Assembly: GCF_900105395.1 (NCBI RefSeq)
Contig: NZ_LT629775.1
Span: forward strand, 2,560,501 to 2,624,500
Reading direction: 5' to 3'
Origin: Streptomyces sp. TLI_053
Lineage (GTDB): Bacteria > Actinomycetota > Actinomycetes > Streptomycetales > Streptomycetaceae
Length of the DNA: 64,000 nt
Shown here: positions 7,295 through 16,800 of the stretch, one piece after another
Layout of the letters: the number at the start of each line of letters is the position of its first letter
Position numbering within the stretch: position 1 is the stretch's first letter
Position numbers and translations under genes: made by a program
The notes under the pieces: model-generated
What the model was told of the DNA's origin: nothing
Seen by the model: the letters and a program-made list of their open reading frames with translations, nothing else
The model's database searches: none

Positions 7295-9625
7295 ATGCCA
7301 GGCATATCGGCCCCCCGGACGGGCCACCGCGCCGGCCGGTCCGGCTCCCTCCGCAGCTCGCTCCTCGCCCTCGCGGTGGTCCCCTGCCTCGGCCTCGCCG
7401 CCGCCTGGGGCTACGCCGCCTACCTGCTGCGCGACGCCGGGGAGCGCACCGCCGTCTACGGCGGCACCGCGGTGGTCGCCGCCGTCCTGCTCTGGAGCCT
7501 GGTCCGCGGCCTGCGCGCCGCGCGCACCCTCCCGGGCCGGCTCGCCGACCTCCACGCCGAGACCCTGTCCCTCGCGCAGCACGAGATCCCGCAGGTCGTC
7601 GGCCGGCTCCAGGCCGGCGAATCGGTCCCGACCCCGCCCGCCTGGACCCCGTCCCGGCGGATCGGCGACGAGGTCCAGCAGACCGCCGACGGCCTCGCCG
7701 CCGTCCGGCAGGCAGCCGTCGCCGCGATCGTCCACCAGGCCCAGGGCCGCGAGGGGACGAAGAAGGTCTTCCTCAACATCGCCCGGCGCACCCAGATCCT
7801 GATCCACCGCCAGATCAGCATGCTGGACGCGCTGGAGCGCGAGCACGAGGAACCCGAGCTGCTGCGCGAACTGTTCGCGGTCGACCACCTCGCCACCCGG
7901 ATGCGGCGCAACGCCGAGAACCTGGTCATCCTGGGCGGCGCCCTGCCCGCCCGGCGCTGGCGCAACGCCGTCCCCATGGTCAACGTCCTGCGCAGCGCCG
8001 TCTCGGAGACCGAGAACTACTCGCGCGTCGTCGTCCAGGGCGTGCCCCGGGCCTCGCTCAGCGGCCAGGCCGTCGCCGACGTGATCCACCTCGTCGCCGA
8101 ACTGATCGAGAACGGCACCACCTTCTCCCCGCCCTACACCCAGGTGCAGGTCTCCGCGCAGGAAGTGCCCAAGGGCCTGGCGGTGGAGGTCGAGGACCGC
8201 GGTCTCGGTATGGCCGAGGACGAGTACGAGCGGCTCAACGACTACCTGGCCAACCCGCCCGAGCTGGACGTCTCCGCGCTCGGCGACGACCTGCGGCTCG
8301 GCCTGTTCGTGGTCGCGCGGCTCGCCGCGCGGCACGACATCCAGGTCACCCTGCGGCCCTCCCCGTACGGCGGGACCAGGGCCGTGGTGCTGGTGCCCGC
8401 GCTGCTGCTGGAGCAGGCCGGACAGCCGGCCGCCCTTCCAGGCCTGCCGTCCGGCGCCCGGGTCACCCGGACTCCCGTGCCCGACCTGCCGCCCGGCGGC
8501 GGGGCGGACGCGGACGCGGAGCTCGGCGAGATCGACCAGGAGCTGTCCGGCGCGCTCGCCGGCGTCCTGGGCGGGCTGCTGGGCACTCCCCGGCCGGGGG
8601 CGGAACAGGGGCCCGGGCAGGGGCCCGCGCAGGCGCAGGGTCCGGCGGGTGCCGGCGTCGACGCGGGGACCGAGTACCCCGCGGTCGGCCGGGCGGTGGC
8701 CGGGCAGGCAGTGGGCGGTGGGAGCGAGGCCGCCGCGATCGAGGCCGCGGCGGGCGGGCTACCGGCCCTCGGCGCGGCTCCGGCCTTCGCTCCGGCTCCG
8801 GGCCAGGCTTTCGCTCCGGTACCCGCCGCGGACCCGGTGCCCTACGCCGACGACCCCGCCGGAGTGCTCGGCGGTACGGCGGACCGGTTCGACGGCAGCG
8901 TGGTGATCGGCGAGCTGCTCGCACGCTACCCCCAGGGCGGCACCCGCGACGAGGACGACCCGACGGTCAACGGCGGTCTGCCGGTGGGCTCGTCGATCCC
9001 CGGTCTGCCGGGCGCCGTGGTGGTGGCCCGACCGGCCATGCCCCGGCCCTACGGCGAGCCCGGGGACGAGCCCGGCCCGGACGGGGCCGCGGCGGCGCCC
9101 GGGACCCCGGAGCCGTCGACGGGCAGTGACGGGCCGGCGGCGACCGCACTCGCGGCGCTCGCGGCCGCCACGGCGGCGGCAGCGACGCCCACGCACCAGC
9201 GCGCCGAGGAGACCGCGCCGGAGCACGGCCCCGACGGTGAGCTGCGCACCCCGCGCGTGCTGCCGCAGCGGGTCCGCAACGCCAGCCTCGCCGAGCAGCT
9301 GCGCGAGGCCAACGCGCCGGGCGCGGCGTTCGGCCACCTCGGCGCGTACGGACGGCCCGGCGCCCCCGCCCCCGCGCCGTACGGCCGCACCGGCCCGACG
9401 GCTCCCGACGGGGCCGACGGCGTCGGAGTCGGCGTCGGCGTCGGCGTCGGCGGAACCGAATCCCTCGGACCGGCCGCGGACGACCCCTCGCCGCAGCGCT
9501 CGCGGGCCACCATGGCCGCCATCCAGCGTGGCACCCGCACCGCCCGTGCGACGACACCCGACGCGGACGCGCCGGCCGCGCCGTCAGCGCCGGCCGCACC
9601 TTCCGCAGCTAAGGAACAGCAGTGA
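7295..9625 (+). CDS. cvnA: Conservon sensor-like ATPase/histidine kinase (CvnA type)
   Basis: 776 residues. It starts with two membrane helices (about 17-36 and 47-66, SSLLALAVVPCLGLAAAWG and the next hydrophobic run). A helical region with VFLNIARRTQILIHRQISMLD takes the dimerisation place. A GHKL ATPase domain follows (N box VAELIENGTTFS, G1 box VEDRGLGM, then GLFVVARLAARH and YGGTRAVV). Residues from about 390 are an Ala/Pro/Gly-rich, probably disordered tail. CvnA proteins act with CvnB, C and D in a membrane-associated G-protein-like relay in Streptomyces. ATG 7295 follows AAGGA. Its stop shares one base with the cvnB start (TGATG), so translation is probably coupled. Confidence 0.9.
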   Translation: MPGISAPRTGHRAGRSGSLRSSLLALAVVPCLGLAAAWGYAAYLLRDAGERTAVYGGTAVVAAVLLWSLVRGLRAARTLPGRLADLHAETLSLAQHEIPQVVGRLQAGESVPTPPAWTPSRRIGDEVQQTADGLAAVRQAAVAAIVHQAQGREGTKKVFLNIARRTQILIHRQISMLDALEREHEEPELLRELFAVDHLATRMRRNAENLVILGGALPARRWRNAVPMVNVLRSAVSETENYSRVVVQGVPRASLSGQAVADVIHLVAELIENGTTFSPPYTQVQVSAQEVPKGLAVEVEDRGLGMAEDEYERLNDYLANPPELDVSALGDDLRLGLFVVARLAARHDIQVTLRPSPYGGTRAVVLVPALLLEQAGQPAALPGLPSGARVTRTPVPDLPPGGGADADAELGEIDQELSGALAGVLGGLLGTPRPGAEQGPGQGPAQAQGPAGAGVDAGTEYPAVGRAVAGQAVGGGSEAAAIEAAAGGLPALGAAPAFAPAPGQAFAPVPAADPVPYADDPAGVLGGTADRFDGSVVIGELLARYPQGGTRDEDDPTVNGGLPVGSSIPGLPGAVVVARPAMPRPYGEPGDEPGPDGAAAAPGTPEPSTGSDGPAATALAALAAATAAAATPTHQRAEETAPEHGPDGELRTPRVLPQRVRNASLAEQLREANAPGAAFGHLGAYGRPGAPAPAPYGRTGPTAPDGADGVGVGVGVGVGGTESLGPAADDPSPQRSRATMAAIQRGTRTARATTPDADAPAAPSAPAAPSAAKEQQ

Positions 9626-10056
9626 TGACGCAGTACACCGATACCCAGCGCGACCTCAACTGGCTGCTGGACCAGCTGGTGGCGCGGGTCCCGGAGACCC
9701 GGCACGCCATCGTCCTCTCCGAGGACGGCCTGCTGATCGGGCTCTCCCAGGACCTCGACCGGGCCGACGCCGAGCACCTGTCGGCGGTGGCCTCCGGTCT
9801 GCAGAGCCTCGCCCGCGGCGCCGGCCACCGGTTCAACGGCGGGCGGGTCCGGCAGACCGTGATCGAGATGGACCAGCTGTTCCTGTTCGTCACGACCGCC
9901 GGCCAGGGCGCCCGGCTCGCCGTGCTCACCAGCGAGGCGGTCGACGCCGGGCTCATGGCCTACGAGATCAACATGCTGGTGAAGCAGGTCGGCCAGTACC
10001 TCACCGCGGCGCCGCGCAGCGACGCCGGCCAGCCGGGCGTGGGTGGCGGTGCGTGA
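9625..10056 (+). CDS. cvnB: Roadblock/LC7 domain protein (CvnB type)
   Basis: 143 residues covering one roadblock/LC7 domain: LNWLLDQLVARVPETRHAIV, LSEDGLLIG, the AEHLSAVASGLQSLARG helix and the LFVTTAGQGARLAVL strands. In conservons this subunit is thought to modulate nucleotide use by the CvnD GTPase, as MglB does for MglA. AAGGAAC at 9611-9617 suits ATG 9625; the GTG at 9622 is an alternative. It overlaps cvnA by one base and cvnC by four. Confidence 0.9.
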   Translation: MTQYTDTQRDLNWLLDQLVARVPETRHAIVLSEDGLLIGLSQDLDRADAEHLSAVASGLQSLARGAGHRFNGGRVRQTVIEMDQLFLFVTTAGQGARLAVLTSEAVDAGLMAYEINMLVKQVGQYLTAAPRSDAGQPGVGGGA

Positions 10057-10433
10057 CCGTCGACGCCGACGAGGCCTGGTTCTTCGACAAGGACGCGGGC
10101 CATCTGGTCCGCCCTTACGCCATCACCAACGGGCGTACCGGACCGGTCCGTGACGGATTCGCGCTGATCACCCTGGTGGTCACCGCCGACCCGCGCACGG
10201 ACACCAGCCGGTTGACGCCCGAACCGGCCGCGATCCTCGACCTCTGCCGCGAACGCCCGCTGGCGGTGGCCGAGATCGCGGCCACCATGGACCTCCCGGT
10301 GAGCGTGGTCAAGGTCTTACTGGACGACCTCGCCGAAGCCAGGATGATCCTCACCCGGGCACCCGTCCAGCTCGCCGAGGCACCGGACATCGCGTTGATC
10401 CGGGCCGTGATCGAGGGTGTCCGGCGGCTCTGA
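10053..10433 (+). CDS. cvnC: DUF742 winged-helix-like protein (CvnC type)
   Basis: 126 residues, starting at GTG 10053 inside the cvnB stop (GTGA overlap). It shows the DUF742 pattern: LVRPYAITNGRT near the N-terminus, FALITLVV, then a winged-helix-like region (ILDLCRERPLAVAEIAATMDLPVSVVKVLLDDLAEARMIL). It is the third conservon component; the biochemical role of DUF742 proteins is unclear. It may be a scaffold between CvnA/B and CvnD. Confidence 0.9.
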   Translation: MTVDADEAWFFDKDAGHLVRPYAITNGRTGPVRDGFALITLVVTADPRTDTSRLTPEPAAILDLCRERPLAVAEIAATMDLPVSVVKVLLDDLAEARMILTRAPVQLAEAPDIALIRAVIEGVRRL

Positions 10434-10539
10434 CCGGCTCGGGCCGCTCCCAACGCGTCGGGACCGTTCCGGCGCCCTCCGCTCCCCTGCTGTTCCGACT
10501 TTTCGCTCCTCCGCTCAGTTCCCCTCCAGGAGACCAGAC

Positions 10540-11112
10540 GTGACGACCCAGAGCCTGGTGCCGGGCGCGGTCAAGATCCTCGTGGCCGGCGGCTTCGGCG
10601 TCGGCAAGACCACCATGGTCGGCTCGGTCAGCGAGATCGAACCGCTCCAGACCGAGGAACGGATGACCCGCGCCAGCATCGGGGTCGACAGCCTCGACGG
10701 CGTCCAGGGCAAGTCGACGACCACCGTCGCGATGGACTTCGGCCGGATCACCGTCCGGCAGGACCTGGTGCTCTACCTGTTCGGCACCCCGGGACAGTTC
10801 CGGTTCTGGTTCATGTGGGACGACCTCGCCCTCGGCGCGCTCGGCGCGATCGTGCTGGCCGACACCCGCCGACTGGAATCCAGCTTCGCCGCCGTCGACT
10901 TCTTCGAGCAGCGCGGCATCCCGTTCGCCATCGGTGTCAACTGCTTCCACGGGCGGCGCGACTGCACCCCCGACGACGTCCGGCGCGCGCTCGACCTCGA
11001 CCCGGGTGTGCCGGTCGTGCTCTGCGACGTCCGGGAACGCGCGTCCAGCAAGGAACTGCTGCTCGCCCTGCTCGACCGGGTCCACGAGGACGCGCTCACC
11101 TCACGGCGCTGA
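10540..11112 (+). CDS. cvnD: Conservon small GTP-binding protein (CvnD type)
   Basis: 190 residues with a Ras-like G domain: P-loop GGFGVGKTT (about residues 17-25), the LYLFGTPGQFRFWFMWDD switch II region with TPGQ, and LADTRRLESSF. The NKxD position reads GVNCFHG, as is common in this MglA-like family. It probably switches between GDP and GTP forms under CvnB/CvnC control. GTG 10540 follows CAGGAGA at a good distance; a longer open frame from 10417 would overlap cvnC and is not credible. A 106-base gap separates it from cvnC, and the operon ends at the hairpin at 11118. Confidence 0.9.
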   Translation: MTTQSLVPGAVKILVAGGFGVGKTTMVGSVSEIEPLQTEERMTRASIGVDSLDGVQGKSTTTVAMDFGRITVRQDLVLYLFGTPGQFRFWFMWDDLALGALGAIVLADTRRLESSFAAVDFFEQRGIPFAIGVNCFHGRRDCTPDDVRRALDLDPGVPVVLCDVRERASSKELLLALLDRVHEDALTSRR

Positions 11113-11117
11113 GACCT

Positions 11118-11161
11118 GCGCGGCGCGGGGGAGCAGGGCGTTCCGCTCCCCCGCGCCGCGC
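11118..11161. terminator. Bidirectional 17-bp hairpin between cvnD and the MarR gene
   Basis: Arms 11118-11134 and 11145-11161 are perfectly complementary around a 10-base loop. They fill the gap between the convergent stops of cvnD (11112) and the leftward MarR gene (11162), so the hairpin can serve both transcripts. Confidence 0.8.
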
Positions 11162-11629
11162 TCAGGCGCCGGACGGGGCGGCGGAAGCCGGCTCCAGGTC
11201 GTGGAGGGCACGGACCAGCGGCGCCAGTTCGGGGACGTCGGCGGCCCCGGTGAGCGTCGCCTCCAGCGTCGCGTCGTGCAACGGCCGCGCCGCCCCGAGC
11301 AGTTCGCGGCCCTGCGCGGTCAGCTCGGTGTAGATGCCGCGCCGGTCGTCCGCACACAGGTAGCGGCAGAGCAGCCCGCGTTCCTCCAGCCGGCTCACCA
11401 ACCGGGTGGTGGCGCTGCTGCTCAGCGCCGCCGCGCGGGCCAGCTGCTGCATGCGCATGTGCCAGCCGTCCTGCCTCGACAGCGCCTCCAGCACCGTGTA
11501 CTCGACCACGGAGAGGCGGTACTCGGCCTGCAGCGCCTTCTCCAGGGCCGAGTCGATCAGCCCGTGCAGCGCGGCGAGCGTGCGCCAGCCGCTGGCACGG
11601 ATCTCGGCGGCGTCGTCCTGGATCCCCAT
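11162..11629 (-). CDS. MarR family transcriptional regulator
   Basis: 155 residues with a MarR winged helix: YRLSVVEYTVLEALSRQDGWHMRMQQLARAAALSSSATTRLVSRLEERGLL carries the recognition helix, followed by a wing with DDRRGIYTELTAQGR. Members bind palindromes as dimers and lose grip on binding small phenolics or lipids. ATG 11629 follows GGGAG nine bases upstream. The upstream region to 11850 holds a 16-bp triple repeat and an AT-richer patch (about 11775-11850, with CGTTCGAACG) where promoter and operator probably lie. Its targets cannot be told from the window. Confidence 0.88.
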   Translation of the reverse strand: MGIQDDAAEIRASGWRTLAALHGLIDSALEKALQAEYRLSVVEYTVLEALSRQDGWHMRMQQLARAAALSSSATTRLVSRLEERGLLCRYLCADDRRGIYTELTAQGRELLGAARPLHDATLEATLTGAADVPELAPLVRALHDLEPASAAPSGA

Positions 11630-11688
11630 GGCTCGCGTCTCCCTGCTCGGGTCATGTGCTCGTACGGTGCTGCGGCCCGCAGCCCCCC

Positions 11689-11736
11689 GGTGCGGCAGTC
11701 CTGCGGTGCGGCAGTCCTGTGGTGCGGCAGTCCTGC
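11689..11736. repeat. 16-bp tandem repeat, three copies
   Basis: Three copies of GGTGCGGCAGTCCTGC (one with a final T) lie in the non-coding region upstream of the MarR gene, 60-107 bases before its start. Their spacing of 16 is not a helical-turn multiple, so slippage is likelier than an operator array. Confidence 0.7.
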
Positions 11737-11850
11737 GGGGTCCTGCCCCGGGGGCCGGCCCCCTCCGGCAGGCCACCGACCGTTCGAACGTTCCGCTTCG
11801 TTCAAGTATGCCATTCGGCGCGGCATATCTGCTTGTGCAAATAGTTCTCC

Positions 11851-13893
11851 TTATGGCTGATTGCCGGGAACCTCCAGGGTCCAGGCGGTCGCGCAGAGTG
11901 CCGAGGCCAACTCCTCCTCGTACCAGGCCGCCGCCGACCAGGCGGCCGCGAAGGCCCTGTGGTCGTCCGTGACCACCCGGCCGAAGACATCGCGCGGCTG
12001 GTCCATCGCCGCCCCGAGCAGACCCTCCAGCAGCGATGCGCCGGTGGCCAGCCCCGCCGACCGCAACCGGGCCCGGTCGGCCTGCGCCGCCCCGGTGCCC
12101 AGTGCCAGCACCGCCCGGCCGCCGGTCACCGCCTGCTCCACCCGCCGGGACAGCAGGTGCACCGGCGTGGTCGGCGGGAGCGGCCCCGCCGGCAGGGCCG
12201 TCAGCGGCGAGGCCGCTTCCTGGGGCGGGAGGGTCAGGTCCGCCGTCTGGAGCCGCTCCAGGCCGAGATTGACCCGGCCGGCGCGATCGGCGGGCAGGGC
12301 GAGGGAAGGGGAGGAGGACGGGGGTCGGGCCTCCACGGGTCCGGCGTCGGTGGGTCCGGCGTCCGTGGGTCCGGCGTCCGTGGGTCCGACGTCCGTGTGT
12401 CGGGCGTCGGCAGGTCGGGTGGACGGGGGCTCGCCGACGGCCAGTAGGCTCAGCTCGGGACGGGCCGAGCGCTCCAGCCGGCCGATCACTCGCAGCCGCA
12501 GACCCGGGGCGGTCGCGAGCAGGGCGAGGTTGCCCCGGTGGGCGAGTCCCGGGTGGTCGTGCGCGGCGCGCAGCGCCACCACCGTTCCCCCGCAGTCCGC
12601 CAGCAGACTCGGCTCGCCGCCCGTCCCGTACGGGACCGCCCCGAGCAGCGTCACGTCCAGGAACAGGAGTTCTCCCCCGGCGGGCCGGACCTCAGGGGGC
12701 AGTGCGGCCGCGCCGAGCGCCCGCGCCACCTGGGCGGCCGGCGGCTCGGTCCAGAGCCGGGCCGCCGGCTCTGCCGTCCAGGCCGCCCCCGCCGCGCGCA
12801 CCGCCCGGACCGAGGCGCCCGCCCCGAGCCGCCCGGCCGCCGACCTGGTCGCACCCTGCACGACCAGCCCGGCCCGGGTGAACTCGCGGTGGCTGAGCAT
12901 CGCGTCGCCCAGCCGGACCGCGCGGTTGCCGGCGCCGACCGCCTGCGGCGCCGCCGCGGCCGCGTCGCTGTGCGGCATGATCTCGGCCATCGTGTGCAGG
13001 CCGCCGCCCGCGTCGACCGCCCAGGTGAGCACCCCCGCGTGGGTGGCCGTCAGCACCGGTTCGGAGAACAGTCCGTAGAGCCGCAACCCGCCCGCCGCCG
13101 CGTACGCCTGGCGGGCCGTCCCGCGCAGGGCCGCGACGCCCGGACCGGCGGTGTCCGCCGCCGCCGCGGCGGTCAGGGCCGCGCCGAGGCCGAGCAGCTC
13201 GCGCAGACCGGCCACCAGGTCGGCGAGCCGGTGGTCCGGCTCACCCGACCGGGCCGCCCGGATCCGGGTGACCACCGCCACCGCGGCGGCGGCCGGCCGG
13301 TGCAGCCCGGCCAGCCGGGCCCGGTGGGCCGCCCGCAACAGCTCCGCCTGGAGCACCGCGCCCGCACCGCCCACGCCAGCCGCGAGTGCGGCGGAGGCCA
13401 CCCGGTGCAGTTGGTCGACGGCGGCGCGTTCGGCGGCGCCGAGCGTCCCGGCGGCCGCCACGGGCTCCGGCGGGCCGTCGGGGAGAGGGGCCGGGGCGGA
13501 GGTCCGGGCTCCGCTGTCGGCCACCTCCGGTTCAGCCCGGCCGGCCGGGTCGGCCTGGTCGACCGGGGGTTCGCCGTCGGCCAGCGGGCAGACCGTGACC
13601 GCGGCCGCCCGGTGCACGCACGCGGGCGCCAGCAGGCAGCCGCAGCGCACATCGCCGGACGTGGCGACCACCCCGCCCGGCGCGTGCAGGACGAGCTCCG
13701 TCTCCTCGTCGACCGCGATCCGCCAGTCCTCGCCCGTCCGTTCCACCGGCCGCTCGGCCAGTTTGGCGGCGGCCCCGTCCAGGCGCTTCTGCAGGCGCGC
13801 CGACAGCCCGGCCACCACCTCGGCGACCACCTCCGGTCGCACCGCCGGCCACGGCACCCGCGTCCCCGTCATGTCCTGCACCGTCTCCGTCAT
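11851..13893 (-). CDS. SWIM zinc-finger protein (YehQ-like)
   Basis: 680 residues. Near the N-terminus is a SWIM zinc finger, Cys84-x-Cys86 then Cys92-x-His94 (RCGCLLAPACVH), a fold used for nucleic-acid or protein binding. The rest is Ala-rich helix (RVASAALAAGVG, GDAMLSHREFTRAGLVVQGAT) with an OB- or beta-rich segment near FLDVTLLGAVP. A Thr-Asp-Ala-Gly-Pro linker is encoded by a 15-bp DNA repeat. The start ATG 13893 overlaps the stop of the DUF5682-VWA gene by four bases (ATGA), so the two are translationally coupled. The same pairing of a VWA protein with a SWIM protein occurs in E. coli as yehP and yehQ. The biochemical role is unknown. Confidence 0.8.
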   Translation of the reverse strand: MTETVQDMTGTRVPWPAVRPEVVAEVVAGLSARLQKRLDGAAAKLAERPVERTGEDWRIAVDEETELVLHAPGGVVATSGDVRCGCLLAPACVHRAAAVTVCPLADGEPPVDQADPAGRAEPEVADSGARTSAPAPLPDGPPEPVAAAGTLGAAERAAVDQLHRVASAALAAGVGGAGAVLQAELLRAAHRARLAGLHRPAAAAVAVVTRIRAARSGEPDHRLADLVAGLRELLGLGAALTAAAAADTAGPGVAALRGTARQAYAAAGGLRLYGLFSEPVLTATHAGVLTWAVDAGGGLHTMAEIMPHSDAAAAAPQAVGAGNRAVRLGDAMLSHREFTRAGLVVQGATRSAAGRLGAGASVRAVRAAGAAWTAEPAARLWTEPPAAQVARALGAAALPPEVRPAGGELLFLDVTLLGAVPYGTGGEPSLLADCGGTVVALRAAHDHPGLAHRGNLALLATAPGLRLRVIGRLERSARPELSLLAVGEPPSTRPADARHTDVGPTDAGPTDAGPTDAGPVEARPPSSSPSLALPADRAGRVNLGLERLQTADLTLPPQEAASPLTALPAGPLPPTTPVHLLSRRVEQAVTGGRAVLALGTGAAQADRARLRSAGLATGASLLEGLLGAAMDQPRDVFGRVVTDDHRAFAAAWSAAAWYEEELASALCATAWTLEVPGNQP
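12333..12407. repeat. 15-bp in-frame tandem repeat inside the SWIM protein gene
   Basis: Five imperfect copies of CCGTGGGTCCGGCGT encode a Thr-Asp-Ala-Gly-Pro linker on the minus strand. Because the unit is a multiple of three, copy number can change without breaking the frame. Confidence 0.8.
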
Positions 13894-16800
13894 CGGACCT
13901 TCTCCCCCACCCAGCGGGCCAGTTCGAGCGGGCTGAGCGCCGCCACCGGCATCCCGGCCGCGACCAGTCGGCTCGCGATCGCCTTCGAGTACCGGGCCGT
14001 CCCGGTGTCGTCCAGTGCGGCGCAGCCCAGCAGGTGGCACCCGGAGTCGACCAGCGCCCGGGTCTGCGCGAGCAGCCCGCCCACCGGACCGCCCTCCTCG
14101 AAGTCGCTGACCACCGCGATCAGCGTGCGGGAGGGCACCGTCACCAGCTCCCGCGCGTACTTCAGCCCGGCGGCGATATGGGTACCGCCGCCGATCCGGA
14201 CCTCGAGGAGCAGGCCGAGCGGATCCGTCACGCGGTCGGTCAGGTCGACCACCTCGGTCGAGAAGGCGACGAAGTGCGTGCTCAGCGAGGGCACCCCGGC
14301 CAGGATCGACGCGGTCAGCGCCGCCCAGACCGTCGACGACTCCATCGAGCCGGAGACGTCCACGACCAGGATCAGGCGCCAGTCGGACGCCTGCTTGGCC
14401 CGGGTCCGGAACACCGGGCGCTCGGGCACGATCACCATCCGGCCCGACTCGGTGCCGCCGTCGGTGCCGCCGGTACCGGTGCCGGCGGCGGTGCCGCTGC
14501 CACCCTCGACCCAGGGGGCCGCGGGGCGGGCGGTCGCCAGGTTGGCGCGGATGGTGCGGTGCAGGTCCAGGCCGCCGCCGGGGCGCCGGCTGGGCCTCGG
14601 CACGCTGATCCCGGTGAGGGCGGGGCGCAGCCTGGTCGCCAGCTCCCGGCTCAGCTCGTCGACCAGGCGCCGCACCAGCGGCCGCAGCGCGGCCAACCGG
14701 GCCTCGGGCAGACCGCCCGCGTGCTCCAGGACGGTGCGCAACAGGTCGACCGACGGCCGGACGGCACCCGGGTCGATCGCCTCCAGGGCATCGCCGCGCC
14801 CGTGCGCCACGGCCGCCGCCAGCACCTCCTCCCGGATGCCGGGTCCGAACAGGGCCGTCAGCTCCTCGGACCACTCGCGCACGCCCGGGTAGGGCGCCTC
14901 GCGGCCGCCCCGGTTGCCGCCCGCCCCGCCCCGGCCGTCCAGGCCGGGGCCGGAGCCCTCGCCCTGCCCGGTGCCGTAGAGCTCGTCCAGCGCGGCCGCG
15001 AGCCGCGAGGCACGGCCGCCGGGGCGGCCGCTGCCCGGGCGGCCGAGGAGCAGCCGCCAGCGCTCCGCCGCGCCGAGGGCGTGGGCGCCGGACGACTCGG
15101 GGGCGGGCTCGGGGGCGGCTGCGGGGACCGGTTCGGGTACGGGTGCCTCGTCGGCCCGGACCCTGTCGGTGCGGCGCGCCTCGGTGGGTGGTGCCTGGAG
15201 GGGTGGCGCCTGGACGGGTGGCGCCTCGGTGGGGGCCGGGAGGTCCGGTGGGAGCAGTCCCCGGCGGGCGAGCGCGGAACGGGCCGCGAGGTCGGCGCGG
15301 GACCAGTCCGCGAACAGGGCGGGCGGCACCTCCTCCGGCAGCGCGTCCAGCCGGGCTCCCAGCCGCTCCTCGACCAGGGTCAGCAGCCGGTCCCGGGCCG
15401 CCGGGCTGAGCGTGTCGAACCCGCCGCGCAGGGCGGGCAGCCGGTCCAGGAAGGCGCTGTCCGGGAGGGTGACGATCCGCTCCAGCAGCGGTTCGAGCAC
15501 CTCGGGGGCGGTGGAGAGCAGTCCCTCGGCGGCCGTCAGCAGACCGACCAGCGACCGGCCCAGGGCGTGCCGGGCGTCGGGGCCGGTGGCGCCGTCGACC
15601 CAGGAGGCGGCCCGGTCCCCGAACACCACCGGGACCTCCTGCCGGAGCAGCACCCGCACCGCACCGGCCGCACCGCGCACCATCGGGCTTCCCCGGTCGG
15701 CGAGTTCGGCCAGCGCGTGGCGCAGTCGCAGGCCGCCGGAGAGGTCGGCCCGCCGGGCCAGCTCGACCAGCGCCCTGGCGTCGTCGGCCTCGTCCGATCC
15801 GCCCAGCCCCTCCAACTGCCGCACCGCCGCCACCGTCACCACCTCCGCGGCGGCTGCCACGGCCGTCAGGAAGGCGTCCCCGGAGCCGGTGGCGGCGGGG
15901 AGGTGGGGAGGGACGGCCACGGCGGAGGCACCGCCGGCGGCGGGGCGGTCCGCAGCGACGGACCCCGGGGCCGCCGGACGGCCGGTGCCGCCCGCCCCTG
16001 ACGCGAGATCGGCGGAACCACCACCGAGGGCCGACGGCGGAGCCGCCGGGCCCGCGGCCGGGACCAGGTCCGTGCCAGGGCGGTCGGACGGCTCGGGCGG
16101 GGTGACGCCCTGCGGAGCGCCAGCGGTGAGCTCGGCGCGGCCGCCGTCGGCAGGGACCGGCACAGCACACGGCACACCCGGGCTTCCACCGGCGCGCAGG
16201 GACGGGAGGGCCGCCGCGGGGGCGGCCACGGCAACAGCGGCGCCCGGGACCGGGCCGCCGGCGAGGTCGACGGGGCCGGACGCTCCGGGTGCGGAGCCCC
16301 CGGCGGGGGCCGGCGGCGTGGCCGCCGCACCCGGGCGGTGGGTGGCGGCGAGGCGGTCCAGCAGGGCGAGGCCGTCGAGGAGTTCGGGCAGGGTGCCGCT
16401 CTCCGGAAGGACGGCCGTGAGCTGGGTGAGGCGGGTGGCGGTGAGGGCCGGCAGGCCGCAGGCATCGGCGTCGGCGAGGCCCCGGAGGACCTCGCGGGCG
16501 GTCGGGCCGTCGGCCTGCCGCTCCCGCCGCAGCCGCTCGCGCAGGGCGCCCTCGGCGGCCTGGGCCGGGGTGACGCCCTGGGTCCCGGCGACGGTGAGCA
16601 TCGCGGCGACGGTCGGGGTCCAGCGGACCCGCCAGCGGGTGGTGAGGGTCTCCGTGCCGCCCGCGCCGGTCGACTCGACCGGTTCGGCGTACGGGACGCC
16701 GCAGGCCGTCAGCCGGTGGAGCAGGAGTTCGCGGCGGCGGTCGAGGGCCGAGCGGAGCGGGTCGAGGCGCAGCTCGCGCGGGGCGGGCTCGGCGGTGTCG

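Noticed and set aside
13886..13900. Frameshift splitting one large gene at the SWIM/VWA junction
   Set aside because: The ATGA overlap is a normal coupling junction, and the two proteins match separate known families.
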